DNA of 64,000 nucleotides from Streptomyces sp. NBC_00287 (GCF_036173105.1 NZ_CP108053.1:8866001-8930000), one strand, 5' to 3'. Positions 49,651-59,553 are shown, counted from the first letter of the stretch. The notes: generated from the sequence alone by a model not told the origin. A program made the numbers and translations.

Positions 49651-50591
49651 CCCCCGAGCCCCTCGCCGCCGCCCCCACCCGCAGACGGGCCGCCTACTGG
49701 CACACCGCGCTCACTCTCACCGTTCTCGTCGCCGCGGTCTGGCTGGCGCGGCGGCACTGGCCGGTGGTGGAGACCGGGGCGGTGCGGCTGGCCGTGGCCG
49801 ATCAGGGGTGGTTGCTGGTGGCCGGGACCGCCGCGATCGGTACCTGGTTGTGTGCCGCGCTCGCGCAGCAGGGTGCGGTGCCCGAGCGGCTGCCCCAAGG
49901 GCGGCTCGTCGCCGCGCAGTTCGCCGCCTCCGCCGCCAACCATGTGCTGCCCGCCGGTCTCGGCGCGGGCGCCGTGAATCTGCGTTTCCTCATGCGCTGC
50001 GGACTGTCGGCCCCGCGAGCGGCCACCGGCGTGGCCGTCAAGGGCACGGCCGGTGTGCTCGTCCGGGCCGTCCTGATCGCCTCGCTCGCCGTCGCCTGCC
50101 CGGGGGTGCTGCGCGTTCCGGACGTCTCGCCGGTCGTCCTCATCGCCGTAGCCCTCGCCGTCGGCGTCGTCGCGCTGCTGGCCGGACCGTTGCGGCAGCG
50201 CTGCCGACGGCTGCTCGGCATTGCCCTCGCCGATATCAGGGCCGTTCACGCCCGGCCGCAGCGGGCGGCTGCGCTGTGGGGCGGCTCGCTCGCCTTCGCC
50301 GTACTGCATTGTGTGGTGCTGATCGCCGTCACGCAGGCCGTCGCCCTGCCGCTGCCGCCGCTGCGCGTGGCGCTGCTCTACCTCGCCGCCAGCAGCGCGG
50401 CCGCCCTGCTGCCCACACCCGGCGGCTTCGGTTCCCTCGACGCGGCCCTCGCCTTCGCGCTCACCGCGGCCGGGGCGCCCGCTGCCGGGGCCGCCTCCGC
50501 CGTACTCGGATACCGGCTGCTGACCGTGTGGCTGCCGCTGCTGCCGGGCCTGTTGGTGCTCGGGGTGCTGATCCGGCGCAAGGCCCTGTGA
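49647..50591 (+). CDS. lysylphosphatidylglycerol-synthase-type flippase-like protein (UPF0104)
   Basis: 314 aa, about eight membrane helices. The C-terminal LLPTPGGFGSLDAALAF motif is the hallmark of the LPG_synthase_TM / UPF0104 family, and the middle has AANHVLPAGLGAGAVNLRF. Members flip or move lipids or isoprenoid-linked sugars. The tight overlap with the GT39-like gene argues for a lipid-linked glycan partner. Confidence 0.82.
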   Translation: MTPEPLAAAPTRRRAAYWHTALTLTVLVAAVWLARRHWPVVETGAVRLAVADQGWLLVAGTAAIGTWLCAALAQQGAVPERLPQGRLVAAQFAASAANHVLPAGLGAGAVNLRFLMRCGLSAPRAATGVAVKGTAGVLVRAVLIASLAVACPGVLRVPDVSPVVLIAVALAVGVVALLAGPLRQRCRRLLGIALADIRAVHARPQRAAALWGGSLAFAVLHCVVLIAVTQAVALPLPPLRVALLYLAASSAAALLPTPGGFGSLDAALAFALTAAGAPAAGAASAVLGYRLLTVWLPLLPGLLVLGVLIRRKAL

Positions 50592-50664
50592 CCCGGGCGG
50601 AGTTTCCGGCTCACGCCGATCAGGTAGGACTCCCGTTGTCGGCCCGCACACGAGGGGGAGTGCC

Positions 50665-51519
50665 ATGACGCAGGGCGAGTACGGCGGGGGACTGGACGAG
50701 GAGTTCTTCGTCCCGGGGTCGTCCTCCTTCACGGAGTTCCTCGCGGCTCACCGCCCGGAACTGCTCAGCACGCGCCGCGTGTTACCGGACGGCGTCCGGG
50801 CCGCCCCCGACCAGGTGCCGCACGGCACCACCGTGCTCGCCCTCGCCTACCGCGACGGTGTACTGATCGCGGGGGACCGGCGGGCCACCATGGGCAACCT
50901 CATCGCGCAGCGCGACCTGGAGAAGGTGCATCCGGCGGACGACCTCAGCGCCGTCGCCTTCGCCGGTACCGTCGGTCTCGCGCTCGACATGGTGAAGCTC
51001 TACCAGGTGGAGCTCACCCACTTCGAGAAGATCGAGGGCACGCCGATGACCCTCAACGCCAAGGCGCGCCGCCTGGCGGGCATGATCCGCGACAACCTCG
51101 GCCAGGCCATGCAGGGACTCGCCGTCGTCCCGCTCCTCACCGGATACGACCCGTCGAAGCCCGAGGGGGAGCGCGGCCGCATCTTCAGCTTCGACGTCGC
51201 CGGGGGACTGTACGAGAAGCGGGACTTCCATGCCGAGGGGTCCGGATCCCCTTACGCGCGGGGCGCGTTGAAGAAGCTGTTCCACCGGGGCATGTCCCGC
51301 CGTGAGGCGGCCCTGACGGCGCTCCAGGCGCTCTACGACGCGGCCGACGACGACTCCGCGACCGGCGGCCCGGACATCAACCGCCGGATCTTTCCCATCG
51401 TTTCGGTCATCACGGAGGACGGCTTCGAGCGGCTGCCCGAATCCGAGACGGAGGAGCTGAGCCGGGAGATGGTCGAGCAGCGCAGCGGCAGTCCGGACGG
51501 GCCGACCGCGACCCCGTGA
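50665..51519 (+). CDS. orphan proteasome beta-type subunit
   Basis: 284 aa. A propeptide of 54 residues contains TPGSSSF-like PGSSSFTEFL and RRVLPDG; the mature enzyme would start at Thr55 (HGTTVLAL). Catalytic Thr1, Asp17 (IAGDRRATMG) and Lys33 (DLEKV) are present, as in PrcB, and YDAADDDSATGGPD is the family's Ser/Asp segment. So it should be an active, self-processing Ntn hydrolase. No alpha subunit, Pup or ATPase gene is next to it, unlike the usual prcB-prcA cluster, so it is probably a second, orphan paralogue. A TTA codon at residue 40 (50782-50784) makes it a candidate for bldA control. Partner subunits must come from elsewhere. Confidence 0.88.
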   Translation: MTQGEYGGGLDEEFFVPGSSSFTEFLAAHRPELLSTRRVLPDGVRAAPDQVPHGTTVLALAYRDGVLIAGDRRATMGNLIAQRDLEKVHPADDLSAVAFAGTVGLALDMVKLYQVELTHFEKIEGTPMTLNAKARRLAGMIRDNLGQAMQGLAVVPLLTGYDPSKPEGERGRIFSFDVAGGLYEKRDFHAEGSGSPYARGALKKLFHRGMSRREAALTALQALYDAADDDSATGGPDINRRIFPIVSVITEDGFERLPESETEELSREMVEQRSGSPDGPTATP

Positions 51520-51521
51520 GG

Positions 51522-52481
51522 TCAGACCTGCGGAGCCAACTCCTTGTGCCACTTGGTCAGTTGTTTGACCGGATCGCCGGTGTACGACCACGGTGTGCGG
51601 GTTGCCCGTCGGCCCGTCATCCGCAGCAGGGCGGCGCCGATGTCGGGGAGCCCGGCGAGGCAGGCGGCGTGTGTCAGGTAGTGCAGGTCGCGCAGTTCGC
51701 CGGGGTTGACCGCGTGCGCGGTGCGGCCCGTGATCCAGCGCTGCCAGGTCCGCCGTACGTCCGCGATCGCGCCGTCGTGGTCCCAGTGCTGGCCGAGCCG
51801 CACGGCCCCCGACTGGCCGTGGGCCGCGTCCAGGGCGTAGCGGTACTCCTCGACACGGGCGTACTGGACTAGGACCGGCAGCGGGACGCCCGGCGGTGCG
51901 GCGCCGGCCGCGTCGCGGGCGAAGTCGTACATCAGGCCGTGCGTGCCGTGCCAGCGCGCGGAGTAGTAGTGCAGCACCTGGAGGTGCCCCTCCACGCTGA
52001 ACGGGTCCCGCCGGTGCAGCTCGTCCCACCAGCGCGCCAGCTCCTGCCGCCGTACCCCCTTCGGGTACAGGCGGGCCACCGAGATCAGCGAGATCCACGG
52101 TGTGGGGTCGTCGACGTACGCCTCGGCGGCCGTCAGGCATGCCAGTACGGCGGTGTCGATGCGCTGTTGGTCGATGGGGACGCCCCGGCCCGCGGCGATG
52201 GCCAGGTTGAAGGCCCGGGCCGTCTCGGTGGCTGCCCGCAGTACCAGCGCGTCGCCACTGTTCGGTTCGGCGGCCAGCCAGGACTCCGTCGTCGAACTGC
52301 TCGCGCAGGCCTGGGCCAGCATCCGCACCCGGTGGCCCCGGGAGAGCCAGTCGGGTCCGGTGATCCGCAGCAGGTCGCGCAGTCCCTGCCAGCGTCCGAT
52401 GACGATGTCCTGGCGGGCGGAGGTCAGGGGCGCGTCCCCGCAGTCGGGGTCGAAGTCGGGAGTGAATCGGTCTCGCGCCAT
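51522..52481 (-). CDS. conserved hypothetical helical-repeat protein
   Basis: 319 aa. Several helix pairs rich in Ala, Leu and Arg (AFNLAIAAGRGVPI, ACLTAAEAYVDDPTPWISLI, AHAVNPGELRDLHYLTHAACLAG) suggest a TPR-like solenoid. It starts MARDRFTPDFDPDCGD. No catalytic motif seen. It is 11 bp downstream of the APC permease on the same strand, so they share a transcript; its function may be tied to that permease. Convergent with the orphan proteasome gene. Confidence 0.62.
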   Translation of the reverse strand: MARDRFTPDFDPDCGDAPLTSARQDIVIGRWQGLRDLLRITGPDWLSRGHRVRMLAQACASSSTTESWLAAEPNSGDALVLRAATETARAFNLAIAAGRGVPIDQQRIDTAVLACLTAAEAYVDDPTPWISLISVARLYPKGVRRQELARWWDELHRRDPFSVEGHLQVLHYYSARWHGTHGLMYDFARDAAGAAPPGVPLPVLVQYARVEEYRYALDAAHGQSGAVRLGQHWDHDGAIADVRRTWQRWITGRTAHAVNPGELRDLHYLTHAACLAGLPDIGAALLRMTGRRATRTPWSYTGDPVKQLTKWHKELAPQV

Positions 52482-52492
52482 CGCGGGCCCCC

Positions 52493-53965
52493 TCAGAAGT
52501 CGGTGGGGAGGCCCTCATGGACGCCGACGTGCTCGGGCGGGCGGCCCGCGGGGACGTAGTCGGTCTCGATGGTGTGGGTGGCGTCGAGTTTCGCGGGCCG
52601 GTAGTAGTCGCTGCCCTGGCGCCAGTACCAGAGCATCGGGACGAGGCCCGCGGCCAGTCCGCCGACGCCGATCGCGATCGCGGCGGGCGCCAGTTCGCCG
52701 AGGGACTCCACGAACACCCAGAACATGAACAGGGCGCCGAACAGCGGCCACACTCCGCCGAAGAGGAAGTTGGCCGGGGACTTCAGCAGCATCTTGCGGT
52801 ACGCGACCACCGCCGCGAGGCCCGTCAGGCCGTAGTAGACGGCGATCTGCAGGCCGATCGCCGAGATGGCGTCGGAGAGGATCTCGCCCACCGAGCCGAG
52901 CGCGTTGGAGGCGACGAACATCGCCAGCGCCACCGCGCCCACCACGGCGATGGCCACCCACGGCGTGTTCCAGGTGCGGTGGACCTTGCCCAGCGCGGCG
53001 GGCATCGTGCGGTCGCGGCCCATCGCGAACAGGGAACGGGTGACCTGGATGAGCGTCGTCTCCAGGGTGGCGACGGTGGACAGCATCACCGCGACGATCA
53101 GCAGCTTGCCGCCCCAGCCCGGCCAGATCTCCTCGCCGAGGACGGCCAGCGCATTGGCCTCGTTGGCGTGGATCTGGTCCGAGGAGAGGATGACGTTCAC
53201 CGCGATGGTGAACACCTCGAACAGCAGGAAGACGACACCGACCCCGATCAGGCCCGCGAGCCCGGCCGTTCGGCGGCTGTTGCGGGTCTCCTCGCTGAGG
53301 TTGCCGGTGACGTCCCAGCCCCAGTAGTAGAAGGCGGCGATCAGCGCGCCCGAGGCGAAGCCCGACACGCCGTCGAACTGACCTAGGCCGAGCCAGGACC
53401 AGTCGAAGGCGCGGGCGTTGTCCGTGTGGAAGACGGCGAGCACCGCGAACAGGGCGAGCAGGGTGAGCTCGACCCCGGACATGATGAGCTGCGCGCGGAC
53501 GGTGAGCCGGGCGCCGCCCAGCACCACCAGCAGCATGAGCAGGAACCAGGCCGCGCCCACCACCGTGGACAGGGCGGTGTTCTCGGCGAGTTGCTCGTCG
53601 AACAGGGCGAGCGTCATCGAGCCGGCGGGCAACGACCCGGCCACCATGAAGATGGTCGCCGACACCACCAGCGCCCAGCCGCTGAGAAAGCCCAGGAAGG
53701 GATGGAGAGTTCGGCCGACCCAGGAGTAACTGGCGCCCGCGTTCACATCGATGCGGCCGAGATAGCTGTACGCCAGGGCGATGCCGAGCATCGGTATCGC
53801 GCAGTACAGCAGCGCGGCCGGACTGGCCGTCCCCACCGCGCCGACCAGGACCGCGGTGGTCGCGGCGAGCGAGTACGCAGGAGCGCTGCCCGCGACCGCC
53901 ATCACCACCGTGTCGAACGTACCGAGGGCTCCTGCCTGAAGTCCTCTGCCCCTGTTGTTGCTCAT
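52493..53965 (-). CDS. APC family amino acid permease
   Basis: 490 aa with about 12 membrane helices. The N-terminal segment GALGTFDTVVMAVAGSAPAYSLAATTAVL and the later YWGWDVTGNLSEETRNSRRTAG fit the amino acid-polyamine-organocation permeases. It imports an amino acid or amine driven by cations. ATG 53965 (MSNNRGRG) is chosen because the residues before it are a disordered Arg/Pro/His stretch. The operon continues into the helical hypothetical at 51522. Substrate not predictable. Confidence 0.85.
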   Translation of the reverse strand: MSNNRGRGLQAGALGTFDTVVMAVAGSAPAYSLAATTAVLVGAVGTASPAALLYCAIPMLGIALAYSYLGRIDVNAGASYSWVGRTLHPFLGFLSGWALVVSATIFMVAGSLPAGSMTLALFDEQLAENTALSTVVGAAWFLLMLLVVLGGARLTVRAQLIMSGVELTLLALFAVLAVFHTDNARAFDWSWLGLGQFDGVSGFASGALIAAFYYWGWDVTGNLSEETRNSRRTAGLAGLIGVGVVFLLFEVFTIAVNVILSSDQIHANEANALAVLGEEIWPGWGGKLLIVAVMLSTVATLETTLIQVTRSLFAMGRDRTMPAALGKVHRTWNTPWVAIAVVGAVALAMFVASNALGSVGEILSDAISAIGLQIAVYYGLTGLAAVVAYRKMLLKSPANFLFGGVWPLFGALFMFWVFVESLGELAPAAIAIGVGGLAAGLVPMLWYWRQGSDYYRPAKLDATHTIETDYVPAGRPPEHVGVHEGLPTDF

Positions 53966-54252
53966 TGGCCTGTGCTGCTTTCCGTCGTGCACGTCGTCAG
54001 GGAACGGACGGGCCCGGACGACGCTGGGGGGTGGGGGGTGCACCCGCCCCGGACCGTGGAGGGTTGGCCTCGGGCCAGGGGCGCGGCGAAAAGTGTGGGA
54101 GCGGTCGGGGTCGTGCAGCCGCAGAGTCGGCATACGATCACACCGCGTGTGCACGTGATGAGTGATGATAGCCCCACCCGGCCACCTCCCCGGACGGGGC
54201 GGTGGATTGGCGGCCGGGCAGGGCGAAGTGCGGTGCGGACCAGGCGTGTTGG

Positions 54253-55656
54253 CTAGTCGTCCATGTGGTCGACCTGCCGGAGCCGGTTGGTCGCGTCCAG
54301 GGCGGCGACCTTGTAGGACTCCGCGAGCGTGGGGTAGTTGAACACCGCGTCGACCAGATAGTCGACGGTGCCGCCGCAGCCCATCACCGTCTGCCCGATA
54401 TGGATCAGCTCGGTCGCTCCGGAGCCGAAGCAGTGCACGCCGAGCAGCGTGCGGTCCTCGGGCGAGACCAGCAGCTTCAGCATGCCGTGCGAGTCGCCGA
54501 TGATCTGCCCGCGGGCCAGCTCGCGATAGCGGGAGATCCCGACCTCGAACGGCACCCGGTCATCGGTGAGCTGATCCTCGGTGCGACCGACGAAGCTGAT
54601 CTCCGGGATGGTGTAGATGCCGATCGGCTGGAGCAGATGCATCCGGCGGACGGGCTCCCCGAAGGCGTGGTACGCGGCCGTACGGCCCTGTTCCATGGAG
54701 GTCGCGGCCAGTGCCGGATAGCCGATGACGTCGCCGACGGCGTAGATGTGCGGTACCTCGGTGCGGTAGTTCTCGTCGACCGCGATCCGGCCGCGCGGGT
54801 CCGCGGAGAGACCGGCCTTGTCGAGGTCGAGTTCGTCGGTGAGCCCCTGCCGGCCCGCCGAGTACATCACCGCGTCGGCGGGGATCTTCTTGCCGCTCTC
54901 CAGCACGGTGAGCGTGCCCCGGGGGTGCCGCTCCACCGCGGCGACCGTCTCCCCGAAGCGGAACGTCACCGCCAGGTCCCGCAGCTGGTACTTGAGCGAC
55001 TCCACCACCTCGACGTCGCACATGTCGAGCATCTGGCCGCGCTTCTCCACCACCGTGATCTTGCTGCCGAGGGCGGCGAACATGGAGGCGTACTCCATGC
55101 CGATGACCCCCGCGCCGACGATGACCATCGAGCGCGGCACCCGCTCCAGGGCGAGGACATTGTCCGAGTCCATGATCGTCCGGCCGTCGAACTCGACGCT
55201 GGCCGGCCGCGCGGGCCGGGTACCGGTGGCGATGACGATGTGCTCGGCGCTCAGCAGCCGTTCATGTCCGGTGACCTCGCGCAGGGCGACGGTGTGGTCG
55301 TCGACGAAGTGGCCGGTTCCGGCGAACAGGGCGACGTGGTTGCGGGAGAGCTGATTGCGGATGACGTCCACCTCGCGGCCCACCACGTGCTGGGTGCGCG
55401 AGATGAGGTCGGCGACGGTGATGTCCTCCTTCAGGCGGTAACTCTGGCCGTACAGATCGCGCTGGGTGAGACCGGTGAGGTACAGCACCGCCTCGCGCAG
55501 TGTCTTGGAGGGGATGGTGCCGGTGTGGATGGAGACCCCGCCGACCATGTCGGGGCGGTCGATGACGGCCACCCGGCGGCCCAGCTTGGCCGCGGCGATG
55601 GCGGCCTTCTGGCCGCCCGGACCGGATCCGAGGACGAGCATGTCGAAGTCGGGCAC
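54253..55656 (-). CDS. sthA: soluble NAD(P) transhydrogenase (Si-specific)
   Basis: 467 aa flavoprotein disulfide-reductase-family enzyme without the redox disulfide. The FAD motif VLGSGPGGQKAAIAAAKLG is at the start. The position of the Cys pair reads GGVSIHTGTIPSKTLREA, as in SthA/UdhA. The NAD motif is MVIVGAGVIGMEYASMFAALG, and the C-terminal interface domain has YTIPEISFVGRTE and the MGCGGTVDYLVDAVFNYPTLAESYK tail. It equilibrates NADH and NADPH in the cytoplasm. Isolated gene. Confidence 0.9.
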   Translation of the reverse strand: MPDFDMLVLGSGPGGQKAAIAAAKLGRRVAVIDRPDMVGGVSIHTGTIPSKTLREAVLYLTGLTQRDLYGQSYRLKEDITVADLISRTQHVVGREVDVIRNQLSRNHVALFAGTGHFVDDHTVALREVTGHERLLSAEHIVIATGTRPARPASVEFDGRTIMDSDNVLALERVPRSMVIVGAGVIGMEYASMFAALGSKITVVEKRGQMLDMCDVEVVESLKYQLRDLAVTFRFGETVAAVERHPRGTLTVLESGKKIPADAVMYSAGRQGLTDELDLDKAGLSADPRGRIAVDENYRTEVPHIYAVGDVIGYPALAATSMEQGRTAAYHAFGEPVRRMHLLQPIGIYTIPEISFVGRTEDQLTDDRVPFEVGISRYRELARGQIIGDSHGMLKLLVSPEDRTLLGVHCFGSGATELIHIGQTVMGCGGTVDYLVDAVFNYPTLAESYKVAALDATNRLRQVDHMDD

Positions 55657-55776
55657 CCTCAGGAGTGTGGCAGCCGGAAGACCGTTTCCGAAAGGGCGGA
55701 CCGCGAACGCGCCACGGGAGCAGGGCAGTTACCGGCCCGACGAGCCACGGCAGTGCGACGGCGCGACAATGGCGGC

Positions 55777-56907
55777 ATGGGTGCTCGACTCGATGACGCG
55801 AGCGCACCCGCCCGGCTCGCCGCGCCCGACGAGGCGATCGGCCCGGACGAACTCGCGCTCGCCACCAGAAACCACGGCCTGCCGCTCGAAGCCCTGCGCT
55901 ACGACCTCACCCCGCCGGGCCTGCACTACGTCCTGACGCACTACGACATCCCGTACGTGCCGGACCACACCCCCTGGCCCCTCACGCTCGCCGGCCGAGT
56001 CCGCCGACCGCTCCGCCTGGAGCTCGCCGACCTTCGGGCGTTTCCCCAGGTCACCACGCGTGTCACGCTGGAGTGCGCGGGCAACGGCCGGGCCCTGCTC
56101 ACACCCCGCCCGGTCAGTCAGCCCTGGCTCGTCGAGGCCGTCGGCACCGCCGAGTGGACCGGCGTACCGCTGCGGCTGCTGCTCGCCGAGGCTGGGGTCC
56201 GGGGCGATGCCGTCGAGGTGGTCTTCACCGGCGCCGACCACGGCGTGGAGCGCGGTGTCGAACAGGACTACCAGCGCGCCCTGCCCCTGGATGTGGCCCT
56301 GGGCACCGAGCCCGAGGTCCTGGTCGCACACGCGATGAACGGCGCCCCGCTGCCCCCGCAGCACGGCCGCCCCCTGCGCCTGGTCGTCCCCGGCTGGTAC
56401 GGCATGGCGCAGGTGAAGTGGCTGCGGGAGGTCCGCGTCGTCGACGAGCCGTTCACGGGGTTCCAGCAGCGCGTCGCCTACCGGATCCGGGAGCGGCCCG
56501 ACGACGAGGGCGTGCCCGTCACCCGGATCGCTCCGCGGGCCCTGCTCGTCCCGCCGGGCTTCCCGGACTTCATGTCCCGTACCCGGGTGGTCCCGCCGGG
56601 ACCGCTGACGCTGGACGGCCGTGCCTGGTCCGGCTGGGCGCCCGTGACACGCGTCGAGGTCAGCGCGGACGGCGGGCACAGCTGGCAGCCGGCCGAGTTG
56701 GAGGCCGAGGGCGGGCATCGGTGGGCGTGGCGGCGCTGGCGGTTCGCCTGGACGGCGACGCCGGGCGAGCATGTGCTGAGCGCGCGGGCCACCGACGCCG
56801 ATGGGCACACCCAGCCGCTGGAACAGCCGTGGAACCGCGGCGGGTTCGCCAACAACCTCGTCCAGCGGGTCCGGGCCGTGTGCCCGGACCCGGCAGGTCT
56901 TCGGTGA
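55777..56907 (+). CDS. sulfite-oxidase-like molybdoenzyme
   Basis: 376 aa. The molybdopterin-binding cysteine is Cys100 in TLECAGNGR, with downstream VVFTGADHGVERGVEQDY and the GMAQVKWLREVRVVD region of the sulfite oxidase family. The C-terminal Mo-co dimerisation domain includes VSADGGHSWQPAEL. No signal peptide, so cytoplasmic unless co-exported. It is divergent from sthA. In this family the substrate may be sulfite or another oxyanion; not distinguishable. Confidence 0.85.
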   Translation: MGARLDDASAPARLAAPDEAIGPDELALATRNHGLPLEALRYDLTPPGLHYVLTHYDIPYVPDHTPWPLTLAGRVRRPLRLELADLRAFPQVTTRVTLECAGNGRALLTPRPVSQPWLVEAVGTAEWTGVPLRLLLAEAGVRGDAVEVVFTGADHGVERGVEQDYQRALPLDVALGTEPEVLVAHAMNGAPLPPQHGRPLRLVVPGWYGMAQVKWLREVRVVDEPFTGFQQRVAYRIRERPDDEGVPVTRIAPRALLVPPGFPDFMSRTRVVPPGPLTLDGRAWSGWAPVTRVEVSADGGHSWQPAELEAEGGHRWAWRRWRFAWTATPGEHVLSARATDADGHTQPLEQPWNRGGFANNLVQRVRAVCPDPAGLR

Positions 56908-56915
56908 GCGGCTGC

Positions 56916-57119
56916 TCAGGGGAGCATCTTGTCGAGGGCCGCGGGTCCCTCCGCCTCCAGCTTCCGCTTGGCCCATTCCAGATTGCGCGGGGTGATGTCC
57001 TTGCCCGAGGCAAGGACCAGGTCCTCCGGCGAGACTTCGGTGCCGGTGCGGGTGTGGAGCAGGTCGTCCGGGGTGGCGCGGTCCTCGGACGGCCCGGACG
57101 CGGGCTGTGACGTCGGCAT
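56916..57119 (-). CDS. 67-aa conserved hypothetical protein
   Basis: An N-terminal acidic, Pro/Ser-rich start (MPTSQPASGPSEDRATPDDL) precedes a helical C-terminus (DITPRNLEWAKRKLEAEGPAALDKML). It lies convergent to the molybdoenzyme. The PRNLEWAKRKLEAEG segment is typical of small Streptomyces proteins of unknown role. Function unknown. Confidence 0.55.
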   Translation of the reverse strand: MPTSQPASGPSEDRATPDDLLHTRTGTEVSPEDLVLASGKDITPRNLEWAKRKLEAEGPAALDKMLP

Positions 57120-57312
57120 GATTTCTGCTCCTCGGGTCCGGATCGCTGGGTGCGGTCCCGGCGCTCTCGCGCAAGGGGTCCGCTATCACCATTCAACGCC
57201 TTGGCGCGCCGTGCATCCGGAGGGGCCCGCGGCCTGGAAATGACGCGGTGATCGAATCGGCGTCTAATGGGCACAAGGCATGTCTCGGCGGCCTACGGAG
57301 GACACCAAGGTC

Positions 57313-59553
57313 ATGTCACCGACCAGCGAGGACGCGGGGGAGGACAGCGGGGCACGACCCGTACGGGGGCTGCGGCGGCTCGGGGAAGCATGCGCCCGGC
57401 ATTGCGTGATCGTCATCGTCGCCTGGCTGGTGGCGCTGGCCGCCCTCCAGGTCCTGAACCACACCCATGGCGGCGAGTACTCCGACGACTTCTCGTTGCC
57501 CCAGTCACAGTCCGAGCAAGGCCTGGACGTGCTGGAACAGCACGATCCCGCGGCCGGCGGCTACAGCAGCCAGATCGTCGTGCACGACGCGCAGAAGTCC
57601 CTGACCTCGCTGGACTCACAGATGTCCACCACGGTCGGCGACCTGCAGAAGCTCGACCACGTCCTGGCCGTCCAGAACCCTCTCACCAGCGCGTCCTCCA
57701 GCAGCCAGCAGCCGAACATCGGGCCGCTGTCCACCGACGGCAAGACCGCCTACATCACCGTCCGCTTCGACGTCCAGCCCTCCACCCTCGAAGACAGCTA
57801 CCTCGACGGCGTGGACGACTCGGTGAAGCCGCTGCGCGGGGCCGGGGCGCAGGTCGAGTACGGCGGGCCGCTCGGCGAACTGGCCCGGCCCGCCGCCGAT
57901 GACCGGGTGAGCGAATTGATCGGTTTCGCGGTGGCCATCGTCGTGCTGCTCGTCGGCTTCGGCAGTGTGATCGCGGCCGGAATCCCCCTGGTGACCGCTT
58001 TGATCAGTGTGGTCGGCGGACTCGCCTGCCTCGGTCTGCTCGCCGCCGCGTTCACCTTCGCCACCGTCTCACCCACTCTGGCCACGATGATCGGGCTCGG
58101 CGTGGGCATCGACTACGCCCTGTTCCTGATCACGCGTCATCGCCAGAACCTGATGGACGGCGCCGACCCGGTCCGCGCCGCCGGCCGTGCCGCCGCCACC
58201 AGCGGCCGTGCTGTGCTGGTCTCCGGCTGCACGGTGATCGTCGCCCTCGCGGGCCTGTACGCGTCCGGGGTGTCCTTCATCGGCAAACTCGGGCTCGCCG
58301 CGGCCGTGACAGTGGTGTCCGCGGTCGCGGGCGCCCTGACGCTCGTACCGGCCCTGCTGGGGCTGATCGGCACCCGCATCGACCGCTACCGGGTACGGCG
58401 CCCGGTCGCCGAGACGGACGCCGAACCGGGGGCCACGCCGCACGGCACCTGGCACCGGTACGCGCAGCGCGTGGCGCGTCGGCCGGTGCGCTATCTGGCG
58501 GCCGGGGTCGCGACCGTCGCGGTCCTCGCCATCCCCGTCTTCTCCATCCAGCTCGGACACATCGGCGACGGCGCCGACCCCACCTCCTTCACCGACCGGC
58601 GCGCCTACGACCTGATGACCGACTCCTTCGGCCCCGGCTCCAACGGCCCGCTGACGGTCGTGGTGGACCAGACCAAGGTGCCCGACTCCCAGCGCTCCGA
58701 TCTGTCCTCGAAGGTGCAGAAGAGCCTCGACGGTGTCTCCGGGGCCGCCGCGGTCACCCCGCTCACCGCGACGAAGGACGGGGACGTCCTGCTGTCCACC
58801 GTGTACTCCAAGACGTCTCCGCAGGACGCCGGCACCACCGACCTGACCAACCGTTTGGTCGACGACACGCTGCCCGACGCGCTCTCCAGCACCGACGCCG
58901 AGGGCTATGTCACCGGCACGACCGCCGCCCAGGTCGACTTCCGTGACATCGTGTCCAGTCGGCTGCCGCTCATCATCGGCGTGGTGGTCGCGCTGGCCTT
59001 CCTGATCATCCTGGCCGTCTTCCGCGGACTCCTGGTCGCCGTGAAGGCGGCCGTCCTCAACGTCCTGTCGATCGCCGCCTCCTACGGCGTCGTCGTCGCC
59101 GTCTTCCAGTGGGGCTGGGGCGGCCCGGCGCTCGGCGTCAACGGCAAAGTGCCCATCGAGAGCTATGTGCCCATGATGATGTTCGCGATCATCTTCGGGC
59201 TGAGCATGGACTACGAGATCTTCCTCCTCTCCCGGGTGCACGAGGCCTGGCTGCGCACCCAGGACGCCAAGGCCTCGGTCGCCCACGCGCTGGAGATCAC
59301 CGCCCGGGTCATCACCTGCGCCGCGCTGATCATGGTGAGCGTCTTCGCCGCTTTCATCGTCAGCGACAACATCGTGGTCAAAATGCTCGGACTGGGGCTC
59401 GCCGTGAGCGTGTTGATCGACGCGACCGTCGTGCGGCTGCTGATGGTGCCCGCGGTGATGACCCTGCTCGGGCGGCACGCCTGGTGGACACCCCGCTGGC
59501 TGGACCGGATCCTCCCGCACATCGACGCCGAGGGAGAACACCAGCGGGGGTGA
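57313..59553 (+). CDS. MMPL family transporter
   Basis: 746 aa RND-superfamily membrane protein. Two repeats each have a large external loop after the first helix and a block of five helices. Typical sequences are the first-helix VIVIVAWLVALAALQVL, the GLGVGIDYALFLITRHRQ signature (TM4), and the second-half MMFAIIFGLSMDYEIFLLSRVHEAW. It would export lipids, glycolipids or drugs with proton drive. ATG 57313 follows GGAGG by about 11 nt; ATG 57280 is an alternative. Confidence 0.9.
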   Translation: MSPTSEDAGEDSGARPVRGLRRLGEACARHCVIVIVAWLVALAALQVLNHTHGGEYSDDFSLPQSQSEQGLDVLEQHDPAAGGYSSQIVVHDAQKSLTSLDSQMSTTVGDLQKLDHVLAVQNPLTSASSSSQQPNIGPLSTDGKTAYITVRFDVQPSTLEDSYLDGVDDSVKPLRGAGAQVEYGGPLGELARPAADDRVSELIGFAVAIVVLLVGFGSVIAAGIPLVTALISVVGGLACLGLLAAAFTFATVSPTLATMIGLGVGIDYALFLITRHRQNLMDGADPVRAAGRAAATSGRAVLVSGCTVIVALAGLYASGVSFIGKLGLAAAVTVVSAVAGALTLVPALLGLIGTRIDRYRVRRPVAETDAEPGATPHGTWHRYAQRVARRPVRYLAAGVATVAVLAIPVFSIQLGHIGDGADPTSFTDRRAYDLMTDSFGPGSNGPLTVVVDQTKVPDSQRSDLSSKVQKSLDGVSGAAAVTPLTATKDGDVLLSTVYSKTSPQDAGTTDLTNRLVDDTLPDALSSTDAEGYVTGTTAAQVDFRDIVSSRLPLIIGVVVALAFLIILAVFRGLLVAVKAAVLNVLSIAASYGVVVAVFQWGWGGPALGVNGKVPIESYVPMMMFAIIFGLSMDYEIFLLSRVHEAWLRTQDAKASVAHALEITARVITCAALIMVSVFAAFIVSDNIVVKMLGLGLAVSVLIDATVVRLLMVPAVMTLLGRHAWWTPRWLDRILPHIDAEGEHQRG

